Of a DNA stretch of 64,000 bases, positions 9,877 to 22,600 are shown in pieces. Source of the stretch: Cherax quadricarinatus (Eukaryota > Arthropoda > Malacostraca > Decapoda > Parastacidae); assembly GCF_038502225.1 (NCBI RefSeq), contig NC_091323.1, positions 27,593,845 through 27,657,844 of the forward strand. Reading direction: 5' to 3'. The notes under the pieces are model-generated. The model was not told where the DNA came from. It did no database searches and was given only the letters and a program-made list of their open reading frames with translations. A program made the translations under genes and the position numbers. Within the stretch, counting starts at the first letter, position 1; every line of letters begins with the position of its first letter.

Positions 9877-10135
9877 GATAAGATAAGAATTTCTTCGGAT
9901 TTTTAACCCCGGAGGGTTAGCCACCCAGGATAACCCAAGAAAGTCAGTGCGTCATCGAGGACTGTTTGTCTTATTCCATTGGGATCCTCAATCTTGTCCC
10001 CCAGGATGCGCTCCACATCAGTCGACTAACACCCAGGTACCTATTTGCTGCTAGGTGAACATGACAACAGGTGTGAGGAAACATGTCGGAATGTTTCCAC
10101 CCCGACGGGAACCGAACCCGGGCCCTCCGTGCTGG
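9877..10135 (-). mobile_element. tRNA-derived SINE, minus orientation
   Basis: On the minus strand it starts with a B-box-like 'gggttcggttcccgtcgggg' head, has a middle 'aggtacctgggtgttagtcg', and ends in an 'aagaaattcttatcttatct' tail. The middle block also occurs in the SINEs at 32440-32755 and 32925-33865, so these share a core. Confidence 0.75.
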
Positions 10136-10217
10136 AGTTGTCATACAGTGATGGCTCTCACCAAGAAACTGATAAATTAGACACAAGTGCAACTCTTGGG
10201 TATCTTTATTGAGGAAA

Positions 10218-10244
10218 CGTTTCGCCACACAGTGGCTTCATCAG
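10218..10244 (-). ncRNA. Hammerhead-ribozyme-like core, left arm
   Basis: On the minus strand the order is CTGATGA, a 5-bp stem GCCAC/GTGGC with a short loop, then GAAA followed by CGTTTCC. These are the conserved core and stem II of a hammerhead. Stem III is very short and stem I was not verified, so cleavage activity is unproven. Confidence 0.5.
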
Positions 10245-10420
10245 TCCATACAAAGGAGAATCTTGAAGGACAGGAGGAGAATGAGGTAATCAGTCCCTCA
10301 ACCTTGAGTCGATGTGGTCAGTCCATCAAGCAAGATTGATGGACTGACCACATCGACTCAAGGTTGAGGGACTGATTACCTCATTCTCCTCCTGTCCTTC
10401 AAGATTCTCCTTTGTATGGA

Positions 10421-10447
10421 CTGATGAAGCCACTGTGTGGCGAAACG
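10421..10447 (+). ncRNA. Hammerhead-ribozyme-like core, right arm
   Basis: CTGATGA at 10421-10427, stem II GCCAC-TGT-GTGGC, GAAAC at 10442-10446. It is the mirror image of the motif in the left arm. Hammerheads with minimal stem III are known from Penelope-like retroelements. The assignment rests on core residues only. Confidence 0.55.
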
Positions 10448-10526
10448 TTTCCTCAGTAAAGATACCCAAGAGTTGCACTTGTGTCTAATTTATCAACATG
10501 TCGGTTCTCTGAACCATTCATCTACA

Positions 10527-11180
10527 CACCAAGAAACTGGAGCACGCATCAATATTTGGGCATCTACCCTTCCAACAGAACTATTTTCCATATTCCTTGC
10601 ACTCAAAATGCGTCCATGTATCTAAGACTGACACTAACTGCAACTGATTCCCTATCATCCATAAATGATGTTCAACTCCTTAAGTATAAACTCGAGCATG
10701 CTTGTGTCAGAAGCCCGACACAGGTATGGTAGGATTGTGGACAATAGAGTCGGAGTGCACCATCTGTGGATTCCATCTCACACTGGTCTTCAGATGCATG
10801 ATAGAACTAATGGATTGGCTAAGTTAAATGCCTTCAGAGAAGGAGTAAATTACAGTCTTGGGCTGTCACCGATTTGAGAACTTCAAGTGAACTTTATCGA
10901 CCCAATACTGAGGGAGAATGACACCAATCAGTTCTTCCATCATCATTCTATCATGCAGGAGGAGCCACATGTCTATGGTGCATCCAACAAAATAAGCAAA
11001 TTCTTGAATGTCACAACCTCTCGGCTCCGGCTGTGTTACAAGTATCTCTGGGAAGTTAAATCACCACCTCGAGATGTAGACGAAACGAAGTGTCAACTTT
11101 GCCTGATGGACTATTGTCCATTATGTGCTGAAATGCGATCGAATTAATGAATTTAGAGGCAACTCACTCAGAAATGTCAA
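10527..11180 (+). mobile_element. I-group LINE, RNase H and C-terminal part, frameshifted
   Basis: ARINIWASTLPTELF near 10545 and PSHTGLQMHDRT near 10780 are RNase H blocks of LINEs that carry this domain. A C-terminal Cys/His segment follows (CQLCLMDY near 11095), in several frames. The same protein region is encoded on the minus strand at 57240-57690 and on the + strand at 36772-37727. Frameshifts make it a pseudogene. Confidence 0.78.
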
Positions 11181-12800
11181 AGTATTTTATCCGTAGTGGC
11201 ATATTACACACCAAGGGAAAATTTGGTAGGCCAGGTGAAGTACCCAGGGAAAGTTCCTGTTCTTGTTCAACAGGATCAGCTGCAATAGCGGAAGAATAAG
11301 CACCAATCTCTGGGGCATGGTTAGGATCAGGTATTGACTCCTCAGGCTGAGGGGAGTTGACAACCTGGGTATGCGAGGCGGGTGAGCCCTGAACAAGGGA
11401 TGAATTAGGCGTATTTGAAGAGGTAGAGTAGGGCACATACTTTCTGTCTTGAGGAGGCTGGGCCATAATAAACTCAACATTATCTGAGATCTTAATGGGA
11501 CTGATCCCATTAGCCCTTAACAAATCACTGAAAACATTAGAGCAGAGTTGAATATCACCACCTGCTATGTCCTTGGCCATCATGTACATTAGTTGAGCTC
11601 TCGTCATATCCCCGGCTGAGGACCCCTGAGACATGGGTAGTGAGGATGAACCTTGTGGCTATGTTTGTTGTAGGTGAGGGTTAGATTGAGGCACTCCAAG
11701 AGGGGCAGAAGTACAAACATTGGAACCGGTGGAAGAGGCCTGAGGAGTCCCACTAGATCCAGGCAGAACTGGGAAGGAATCCTGGGACATTGTTGGAGGT
11801 GCCTAGGGAGGGGTTTTCGAAGAATTGGTTAGTTCTTGGCTTCTAGAATTTTCTGTATTACCTTTTTCCTCTCAGGGCAGATAGGGGAAACAGCATGGTG
11901 TTTTCCATTGCAAAGGACACACTTGGGCTTAGTTTTGTTATGGCAATCTCGAAAAGAATGCTCACCAGAGCATATGCTGAAAATCAGTGATTGGCTACTG
12001 CATTTGTTGGTGGTATGGCCAAATGCGTAACATTTAAAACAATTGTGTAACACTGACAAACCGTTCAAGAGAGATTTGGTCAGGTGTACATCTGGTGCCA
12101 AAACATTTGAAACCATTTTGACATACTAGTCTGGCTGCTTCAGGTGTCTCAAATATTAACTTTAATGTTACCTGGTTGCTGGCAGGTTTAGAGAATTTAT
12201 ATGCTTGGGCAACCTTAAATTCAGAATTCTCCTGAATAAAGTCTGCAACAAGTTCCTCCACTGAGCTCTCTCATGAAACTCTTAATTCTTGCCACAAACA
12301 CAGTTCGTTGGGCTTAATAGCTTTCAGGTGCAATTGGGACGATACCAAAAGTCTTCAATTTATCAAGAACGTCCTGCTTAAGCAGCTGGAGTAACTCTTC
12401 TTCAGAAGAGAGGAGAAGTACTGCCCCAGAGTGGGTTTGAAAAACATCCACTGGAGCAACAGTTTAATTTGAACAATACATTCGAGAATTTATTTCTTAG
12501 ACTTTTGATTGTCATCGACACGTATTTGTACTCGTATCCGCGCCATGATGTCCAGGAAGGTACATCTGACACAGAAGCTACTTTAACAAAAAAGTCTTTC
12601 CTTGGTAGAAGCCCTAAACATCCTAAGTCAGCTGACTTATGAAGGTCAGCCCCTAAGATAGCCTACCCTCGAGTGGTGAGGGGTCACAGGGCCCAAGGCA
12701 AAGATCGGCCGGATTTTAAAAAACCACACGGGCTACCGGATGGTCAAAATGCCTTGTGTTAACCCGCCAAAGGCTAAGTTGCCGAAAAAGAAGAAGATAG
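11164..12800 (-). pseudogene. I-group LINE ORF1 (gag-like, CCHC zinc knuckles) and 5' UTR
   Basis: Minus-strand frames at 12261-12034, 12116-11829 and 11634-11164 form one broken ORF1. The middle frame has a run of Cys/His knuckles (CFKCYAFGHTTNKC, then CVLCNGKHH...CP), as in gag-like ORF1 of I/Jockey-type LINEs. The last frame is a Pro/Ser/Gln-rich tail. The region 12262-12800 is probably the 5' UTR and the decayed ORF1 start. It is oriented opposite to the RNase H part that abuts it at about 11170, so the two were joined by rearrangement. Confidence 0.7.
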
Positions 12801-13064
12801 GAAAGTCAGAAGGATAGCAATGTAAGCAGAGTGTTAGTGTATGGGCCAGTGTAAATGTTTGGGTGAGGGAAGGATGAGGGGATGGGGAAGAGAGGGGTGA
12901 ACAAGCCTTACCCTCTTGAAGGGATGGGGCTCGAAGTGACTGTAAGCAAGTTTCCTCTCTGCTCTGGTCGAGAACTACTCAGGATAACCCAAGAAAAAAC
13001 TCGAGGCACAGTGCTCAGAGCAGGAACGAAGACGTCTTCTTTTCACGGCGGTTGCACGACAACT

Positions 13065-13183
13065 CAAATTGACCTAATTTGCCCGAAATGCTCTGCATAA
13101 CAAGGGACTTTCTGTATAGTAGTACGTAACTGATATCAGTTAGGCCTGTATACCTTGTACATGTACTTGTAGAAATAAAGATA

Positions 13184-13242
<59 letters not shown>

Positions 13243-13245
13243 GAC
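13065..13245 (+). mobile_element. SINE 3' end with (ATT)n tail
   Basis: 'gacctaatttgcccgaaatg', then 'taccttgtacatgtacttgt', then 'agaaataaagatatttt' and an ATT microsatellite. The same 3' end is seen at 33060-33865 (+) and inverted at 32440-32560. Confidence 0.75.
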
Positions 13246-13454
13246 AAAATTGTAAAAAAAAAACAAAAATAACGGTAATTACATATTTTTTTAAATTGTA
13301 TTCCTTACTGTACTGTGCACAGCTATATTAAGTAATTGTAAAATACGAAATGACTGAAGATCCTTTCTAGTGATATAACAATGCTCAGTGTGGTCTGACA
13401 AAGACCCATTGTGGCCTCTATAATACTATTTTTTGCGTTACCTCTCACAGGACG

Positions 13455-13530
13455 AGCATGGAGTGCACAATAAACTAGCCACTGTACCGCCCACAGGATG
13501 GGTATGGGATACATAATAAAGATATTAAAC
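13455..13530 (+). repeat. Short interspersed repeat end ('ataataaagatatta' tail)
   Basis: 'gcccacaggatgggtatggg' followed by 'atacataataaagatatt' is matched in inverse orientation at 56750-56810. It is likely the 3' end of a retroposon. Function unknown. Confidence 0.5.
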
Positions 13531-13665
13531 TAAAAAAACTTAGGCGGCACAACTAAAACAATGTGTGTACTACGCTGGGTGGCGCAAGTCACTGGGCAAC
13601 ACGACGTTATACAGTGCCAGCTGTGGTAGCCCTATAAACCCAAACAAACCAATAAAGACAAGACC

Positions 13666-16600
13666 ATGTCGAAGAAACGTTGTAAAGACCTCATGAAGCT
13701 TGATTTTTACGAAATTCTGGAGATATCTATTAATGCGGAAGAGAAGGAGGTTAGTTTTTCGGTTTTTTGCGGGGGATAGGTTCGGGACAGAGCTTTGAAA
13801 TGAGTTAAGGGAGAGTTAACAGCTCTTAGCTGTAAATAGTAGGCCTACTGGCTCATGTGATGAATGGTTTGAAAAACCTGGCTCATGTTAGACAAGTCTT
13901 GCACACCAAACCCTTTTAACCCAATGGTTGTAGCGCTTCCCCGTGAATTTAATAACAATTTTAACTCATTTGTTCAGCTTTTTTTTTTTTTTTTTTTTTT
14001 TTTAACTTGCCTAAAGTGCTTGTCTCCATCACTACCTGACACATTGTGACACTCCTCTACAACTCAAGTTTCCAGCCACTACTTTGCTGAATCCTTTCAA
14101 AATCAGAATTAAACTAATTTGAGTTAAATTTTTCCAGTTTTTTCCCACAGCACTGCATGATCCTTTTTGGTTTAGCACTTTATACAAATGTATACAAATG
14201 TAGTTTGCATGTAATAAAATATTGTTAGGTACAAATGAGAGCCAGTAGTATGTGGTGCATTTTGGGCAAATAATAATAACAATAATAATAATATATAATA
14301 ATAATTCAGTTCTTGATTAAGTATCCTCAGCACCATATTTGTATCTCCAGTATTAATACCACTGGTGGATATTTCACTCCTAATACAGAGATTACTAAAA
14401 ATACAGTATACTATTTATAAAGGAGAAAGAGATTCGGTGCGACAAAAAGATGGGTAGAAAGGTGAGATCACTTGCAGGAGATGAGTGGGCAGGGCCATGT
14501 TATGCATGATTGAGAAGCATTGTATGTTAATAAGAATATGATATTTTGATAAGAATATGGCTACAGAAAGGGAGGAGAGTGATTTTTTGTATAACATGTA
14601 CTATGATCTTATCCTATCTTTAATGTTAATGTGAGTTTACCTTAACCCTAGTATATCATCTTTTATTATAAATACTTTTCACATAGTTAAATTACATGCT
14701 TATTTCAACTGTTTCAACTTTTAAATGTAAATAATACTTATCACAAGGACCCCAATGGAAATAAGTCACTTTGTCTGACTTTTTAGGGTTATTCTAGGTA
14801 ATCTACACATATTCTACTATGTATGATAATCTGTGTAACTGTATTTATGTGTACCTGTACCTAAATAAACTTAATTACTTAACCTGCCTAGCATAGGCCA
14901 GTTGGCCTACTGCAGTGCTCCTTCAAATGCACGTCATTGTGACGTGTCTTCCACTTACAAACTTCAGCCATATCTCTTATTCTGCATCTTTCAAAAGAGA
15001 AAAGGTTTATGGCTCTCAATTTATAGTTGTATGAAAAATTCCTTATACAGTACAGTATATTAATTTTGTAGTCCTCTGTATGTTTTTCATGCTTACTCTG
15101 TGGCACCTGAGCATCAAGTTTATTTTGCTCCCTTCACTCATTCTGTGAACAGTGGCTCAAAAAAACAGGATTAAGGTCACAGTGGGTCTTTGTTAGACCA
15201 TTGTAATGCTTTTGTTATACATACTGTTGTAGCCAGGTATACTCCAGGCAATATTGGCTGGTTGCACAGAATGTGCGTATTCTTGGATAGTTAAACAAGA
15301 TTAAGAGTAGAAGGGATGAGTACAGTATTCAATTTATTACCCAACTTATATAAAAGTGATTTATGCTCTGAACTTTTCAGATAAAGAAGTCATATAGAAA
15401 GAAGGCTCTTAAATGCCATCCGGATAAGAATCCAGATAACCCTGATGCTTCTGCAGAATTTGACAAACTAAAGAAGATTCTCGAGATTTTGCTAGATCCA
15501 GGTAATGAAGTTTTGTTGCCTTACCCCTTCACCTGTTGTCTGTGGGGACCATGCAACCCTTGCTGTACTGTAGTCATTTCCTCATCTTCCCCAGTTTCTC
15601 CCTTATATCATATGATACAGCATGGCAGATTGGATTAACATATAAAATATAAATTGAAATTATTTGTATATGTATTGTTATTCAGCGATTTGGTAATTAT
15701 GAAGTAACTAAAGCCTAACCATGAAAATGGAAGAAATCTCTATTACTACCATTATATTTATAATTATTTTTTTTTATTATCACACTGGCCGATTCCCACC
15801 AAGGCAGGGTGGCCCGAAAAAGAAAAACTTTCACCATCATTCACTCCATCACTGTCTTGCCAGAAGGGTGCTTTACACTACAGTTTTTAAACTGCAACAT
15901 TAACACCCCTCCTTCAGAGTGCAGGCACTGTACTTCCCATCTCCAGGACTCAAGTCCGGCCTGCCGGTTTCCCTGAACCCCTTCATAAATGTTACTTTGC
16001 TCACACTCCAACAGCACGTCAAGTATTAAAAACCATTTGTCTCCATTCACTCCTGTCAAACACACTCACTCATGCCTGCTGGAAATCCAAGCCCCTCGCA
16101 CACAAAACCTCCTTTACCCCCTCCCTCCAACCTTTCCTAGGCCGACCCCTACCCCGCCTTCCTTCCACTACAGACTGATACACTCTTGAAGTCATTCTGT
16201 TTCGCTCCATTCTCTCTACATGTCCGAACCACCTCAACAACCCTTCCTCAGCCCTCTGGACAAGTTTTGGTAATCCCGCACCTCCTCCTAACTTCCAAAC
16301 TACGAATTCTCTGCATTATATTCACACCACACATTGCCCTCAGACATGACATCTCCACTGCCTCCAGCCTTCTCCTCGCTGCAACATTCATCACCCATGC
16401 TTCATACCCATATAAGAGCGTTGGTAAAACTATACTCTCATACATTCCCCTCTTTGCCTCCAAGGACAAAGTTCTTTGTCTCCACAGACTCCTAAGTGCA
16501 CCACTCACCCTTTTCCCCTCATCAATTCTATGATTCACCTCATCTTTCATAGACCCATCCGCTGACACGTCCACTCCCAAATATCTGAATAATTCACCTC

Positions 16601-19600
16601 CTCCATACTCTCTCCCTCCAATCTGATATCCAATCTTTCATCACCTAATCTTTTTGTTATCCTCATAACCTTACTCTTTCCTGTATTGACTTTTAATTTT
16701 CTTTTGCATACCCTACCAAATTCATCCACCAATCTCTGCAACTTCTCTTCAGAATCTCCCAAGAGCACAGTGTCATCAGCAAAGAGCAACTGTGACAACT
16801 CCCACTTATGTGTGATTCTTTATCTTTTAACTCCACGCCTCTTGCCAAGACCCTCGCATTTACTTCTCTTACAACCCCATCTATAAATATATTAAACAAC
16901 CACGGTGACATCACACATCCTTGTCTAAGGCCTACTTTTACTGGGAAATAATTTCCTCTTTCCTACATACTTTAACTTGAGCCTCACTATCCTCGTAAAA
17001 ACTCTTCACTGCTTTCAGTAACCTACCTCCTACACCATACACCTGCAACATCTGCCACATTGCCCCCCTATCCACCCTGTCATATGCCTTTTCCAAATCC
17101 ATAAATGCCACAAAGACCTCTTTAGCCTTATCTAAATACTGTTCACTTATATGTGTCACTGTAAACACCTGGTCCACACACCCCCTACCTTTCCTAAAGC
17201 CTCCTTTTGTAGTTCACAAAAAATGGAGGTAATGGTTTATTTTTCTAGTTTTTATGGCATTTATTATACGTATACATATACTATATCATGCCGAAAAAGC
17301 CAACAAGCAATTTTGGCCTATTTGGCAAGGGTGTTTCCTGCCGAATAAGCAGTGATTTTTTTTTTTGCCATAAATCTGTGAAAATCAATCTGTAACAGAG
17401 CTGTCAAACATTCCATTATAGAATGAACTAGTTGGCCATTAAGTACTTTTCTATCATTATGACAAAAGAAAATACACAGTAGGCAAATTCAGGCTAAAGG
17501 AAGAAATCTTACTTTCACAATCCAGTTATCCACTTGTTAATGTTAATACTCTACTGTTCTTTTATACTAAAATTTCATGTTTTATAATAGGAACACGTAA
17601 GGCTTATGACAAGGTACTGAAGAGTCGTAAGGCAGCAGCTGTCAGAGCTCGTGAAGCTGATGCCAAAACGCAGAAGTTCAGGTCAGATTTGGAAGAGCGG
17701 GAACGACGTTTTCAACAAACTAGGGAACATCTGCATATATCAGAAGAGGAAAAGTTAGTAACGTTGTCAAAATTCTTGTTTTTCACCAGTTTTCTTGAAT
17801 GACAATAATATTTCGTAACTGACCACCTCTCAAATCAAAATCTGTTAGAAGTTAGTTGAGAGACTGGTACTGTGAGGGGTAAGTTTGAGTGAGCATGAAA
17901 TATATTCATACCCCCACAAATTGGTGGGGTTCTTAATTTGTAGAATTCATTTATCCATTTTTACTGATAAGTAACTCGTGAATAGACCTGATTATTTGCA
18001 AATTTTTTTGCAGTGCCTATGTTTTTATGGCTTAGCACATAACCCATAAATTTAAAACTAACTGTAAGATTTGGTTCAAAATATGTTCAGTGACTTTCTC
18101 TTGCCTAAATTTCTTGTCTCTTATATCATTCTTTTTTTTTATAAATGTTAATATGGATTAGAGTGATCAATATACAGTATGTACATAAAGAGACATGAGT
18201 TCTGAAACACAAATGAGGACATTACCCATTCTCATAATTTCTTATAAGAATGGGTAATGTCTTCTCTCCTCTCCCCATTAAAATATAAATGCAAGGAGCA
18301 TGAAAGCTTAATTGGGAACTAAAACTTCTGACTAATTTATAGATGTTGATATGTGAAATGAGGGGCTGGTTTAGAGAATTTTACTGTACAGTACTGTACT
18401 GACTTGATCATTTAAATTACTTCACCATCAAAAGTTTCTTTGTGTAAGATAATTCACTATGTACTTAGGAATATAGACTGCACAAACAAGTATTCCTGGT
18501 GTTGCTAAAGTAAGTTGTATGTCTTATAGTGCCTTGCTGTGGTAGTTTCTCTATGGGTTTCATCGAGAAAATTAAGTACAATACGGTATCTGTTAAATAA
18601 GAAAAAAATTGCAAACAACCAGAATACACTATATGATTGTATATACATTAGCCTGTTAACCTTATTTCTGTTTTGCAGACTTCGGCGTGAATTAAAAAGA
18701 CTGGAAGATGAAGGTGAAAGGCTTATTGCAGAGGAATTGGCTCGAGTAAACAGGGAGGTTGAGGAGGAACTTTTACACAGTAAGATTGCAAAAAATTGTA
18801 CCAGAGACATTAGTAATGACAAAAATTCTATTATTAAATAAGATGTATAACATTTTAAAACAGTTTTCCTATCCACTGGCATAAATTTTAATCGAAGTTA
18901 ATGGGTAGGAGCCTGTCCTGTAGCCTTAGCTAAGGGTGCTATTGAGCATGCTGCCAGGTAGTCATATGAAAAAATTACTGTATTTAACAATGTGGGTTAA
19001 TTGCAGACATTGACATTACTAAAGCATATTATGATTTTTATTAATTGACTTCAGAGTGTGTTCAAAGAAAACTGTTGGAAAATGTATTAACCCTTTCACT
19101 GTCACAACACCCAAAATTAAATGCCAACAGCGTTTCTCTTTTTAAAAAATAATAATTTGAAAAAGTAGAAAACCTTTTTTCTGAAATTAATGACAACAGA
19201 AATGCAAAATTTGATGGAAAATTTACAGATTTATGCAAGTGCAAAGCTGGAGCTCTAGGAGCACTTTACACAACTGTGGTTTTGCTCATTTTGAGACCTA
19301 TTTAAGACCTATTCATACCTCAAAGTGACCCAGTTCCTGGCTATTTGACTAGTATGCCTTCTATATCAGTTGAGAACTATAAAATGCCAAGTCAATAATT
19401 TTGCCAGTTTTAAACAAAATTCAACAAATTCCAATTTGAAAACAATCCAAAATAAACTCTGTAGGCATTCTGGCCACTAAAACAACCTCTCCTTCATTCA
19501 CTATCACATTCCCTGGTCTCTCCTGTATAACACTTGCCCTCCATTCTGAAATCAACATCACACGAGAAATTGAAGTTTTACCCTGTGTCTCGACTTGTAC

Positions 19601-22600
19601 AATATGACCAAGAATGGCACTTTAGACCATCCAAATAATTAATACATCCCTTGTAAAAATCTATACAACAGATTGGAGGTACAGTATTCCCATTATTATG
19701 AGGACTCTTTCAGGCCACTAATGGTCTCAAACCGACCATTATCACCTCCATTTCACTAGTGTATCTTCTGATCTGTCATTTAATACTAGGAAAAGCCAAC
19801 AAAACCATAAACACCTCAGAGTTACTGTTTGTAACCCAAACACAGGGTCAGAGGTTTGCTGTTCCCATCATTCACTGCATGAGGCAGGATTAATTTTTAT
19901 ACCATGTACACCCACTGCACACCCATTCTCTCATGTCTAGGCCAAAATTTAACAGCCACAGAATATTTGAGTTAACTATGATGAAGATGCAGATCTACGT
20001 CTGCGACACTGGTTTCAGTGACGTAGGTCTACATGAAAGATGGTGAGATGGTTTCATTTTATTAAATAACTTCTGCACACTGACTGCTTTGAATGTTGTT
20101 GATAATTTAAGATAGCCATTTTACAGGGGAGTGATGGCCTCTTATTTTTTCCCCTGGTGCTACAGTATTAGATATTAGGCAAATGGCTTTCTTAATACAG
20201 CCTCTCCTCACTTAGTGACGTACTCGTTTACCGACGACTAGGATTTATGAAGGGCTCTCTGACCAGTATACATACTTAAATAATGTATATTACAGCTGAT
20301 TTCCTCTATTCTGTTTATTACAATATACATTACACTACTGTATAAACATTTAAAAATATACTAAAAATGTTATAAATGGTGCAAAGGTGACATTAAAACA
20401 ATATCAAAGATGGTTGACACAAACCCACTACCATTATAGTATGCTCTTTGCTTAGCAGTGAATTCATTTACTGATGTGATCGTGGGAACAGAACTCCATC
20501 ATTAATCCTTTGACTGTTTCAGGCCCCTTTCTGAAACTTTCATTCTATGTCGCTCAATTTTTAAAAAAAAAAAAATATTTTTTCTTATAAAATGATAGAG
20601 AATCTTTTCCCGATGGTAATGACACCAAAAGTTCGAAATTTGGTCGAAAACTCATGGAATTATGCTCCTGCGAAGTTAGCGGTCTCGGCGACATATGCGT
20701 ATCGGCGATTTCGCCGACTTTGAGCCCTATTTTCAGCCAATTCCATTGTTCCAGTTGACCAAACTCATAGCTATTTCTTTAGAACTCCATTTTATCTATC
20801 AGCTGAGTACAAGAAACCTCCCATTTACTAATTTGGACTACCCAATATGGTGGTCAGAAATTGGCAATTTGGCCAATTTCACGCAAACTAAAAAAGATGC
20901 CAATTTCAAAATAGGGTCCAGAATAAACAAGGTAGACATTCGTGGCACTAAAATAACATATGCTCTGTTCATTAGTCACATCTCTAGGCCCCTCTTATGT
21001 TATTATTGCTTTCTATTTTGATTTTTTATTCATACAAAAAAATACAAAATTTACTGTTATGCAGACTACTGCATTATTGTAAAAATGGTATAAATAATAT
21101 CAGTGCACTAGTGAAAGAATATTAGACTCCCCAGTTGACGTGTATTGAACGTGTGGTGTGATTTATTTACTCCTGAACATTGGTAAAATCGAACATTTCC
21201 GCTACTTTGAGCTCAGTTTCAAGGTCGTTTTCATTGTCTAAGTAATGAAAATCATCTCTATTTCTGTAATATGTTTTCCATTTTATCACCTAAGACCATG
21301 AAAACGCGAATACAACGATAAATACTATACGAAAATACACACCTCAAAGTCGGCGTTTTATTCCAAAAGAACGATCGGAGTTTTTTTTTCTCATTACGCA
21401 ATGTGTGCTGCAGGATTTTTTTTATGTGGTGCACACTGACCACACAGACACATTCTCTCACATGTGGGCCTACCAGCTTTCTCCCGCTTGATTTGAAGCC
21501 GCTAGAATTATTGAGTATATATACGTCAGAAACATTGGCTCGTAAGACGTATTTATACGTCGAAAACAGTCAAAGGGTTAAGTGAGGAGAGGCTGTATAT
21601 TGGAGAATGAGTTGTATAAGTTGTCTATTTCAATCTGATGTACAAGGGTTATGATGATAGAAAATTTTAAAAAAATATGATAATGAAAGGGAAATACTAT
21701 ACTGTATATAAATTTACAATTTTTTTTTTTTTTTTTCAACAAGTCGGCCGTCTCCCACCGAAGATTACTTTTATAAGATTCTCATAGGAAAATATCAACA
21801 AAATGAGATGGCAACTTATTCTTGTAACCCTTGGGAACTAATAACTGGTTTAGGTAAGATATTATCAAACAAAACAAATTGGGGAGGAGGAGTATGGAAG
21901 AAGTGAATGTTTTCAGATACTTGGGAGTTGACGTGTCGGCGGATGGATTTATGAAGGATGAGGTTAATCATAGAATTGATGAGGGAAAAAAAGGTGAGTG
22001 GTGCATTGAGGTATATGTGGAGTCAAAAAACGTTATCTATGGAGGCAAAGAAGGGAATGTATGAAAGTATAGTAGTACCAACACTCTTATATGGATGTGA
22101 AGCTTGGGTGGTAAATGCAGCAGCGAGGAGACGGTTGGAGGCAGTGGATATGTCCTGTCTAAGGGCAATGTGTTGTGTAAATATTATGCAGAAAATTCGG
22201 AGTGTGGAAATTAGGAGAAGGTGTGGAGTTAATAAAAGCATTAGTCAGAGGGCAGAAGAGGGGTTGTTGAGGTGGTATGGTCATTTAGAGAGAATGGATC
22301 AAAGTAGAATGACATGGAAAGCATATAAATCTATAGGGGAAGGAAGGAGGGGTAGGGGTCGTCCTCGAAAGGGTTGGAAAGAGGGGGTAAAGGAGGTTTT
22401 GTGGGCTAGGGGCTTGGACTTCCAGCAAGCGTGCATGAGCGTATTAGATAGGAGTGAATGGAGGCGAATGATACTTGGGACCTGACGATCTGTTGGAGTG
22501 TGAGCAGGGTAATATTTAGTGAAGGGATTCAGGGAAACCGGTTATTTTTATATAGTCGGACTTGAGTCCTGGAAATGGGAAGTACAATGCCTGCACTTTA

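Larger units (their letters stand above)
10172..10526. mobile_element. Penelope-like foldback insertion with 13-bp target duplication
   Basis: Two arms of about 156 bp (10172-10327 and 10336-10493) are near-perfect reverse complements around a ~8-nt centre. A further 33 bp unique tail follows. The insertion is bounded by the direct repeat CACCAAGAAACTG at 10159-10171 and 10527-10539. Each arm ends with a block containing CTGATGA, a GCCAC/GTGGC hairpin and GAAAC, as in termini of Penelope-like elements that carry hammerhead motifs. It splits an RNase H reading frame (DGSHQETGARINIWAST). Confidence 0.78.

Noticed and set aside
18505..18882. 125-codon minus-strand frame
   Set aside because: Antisense to DNAJC17 exon 4 and flanking intron.
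20695..21021. 108-codon frame as transposase of the TTAA element
   Set aside because: Too short and without a DDE-like arrangement or DNA-binding motif.
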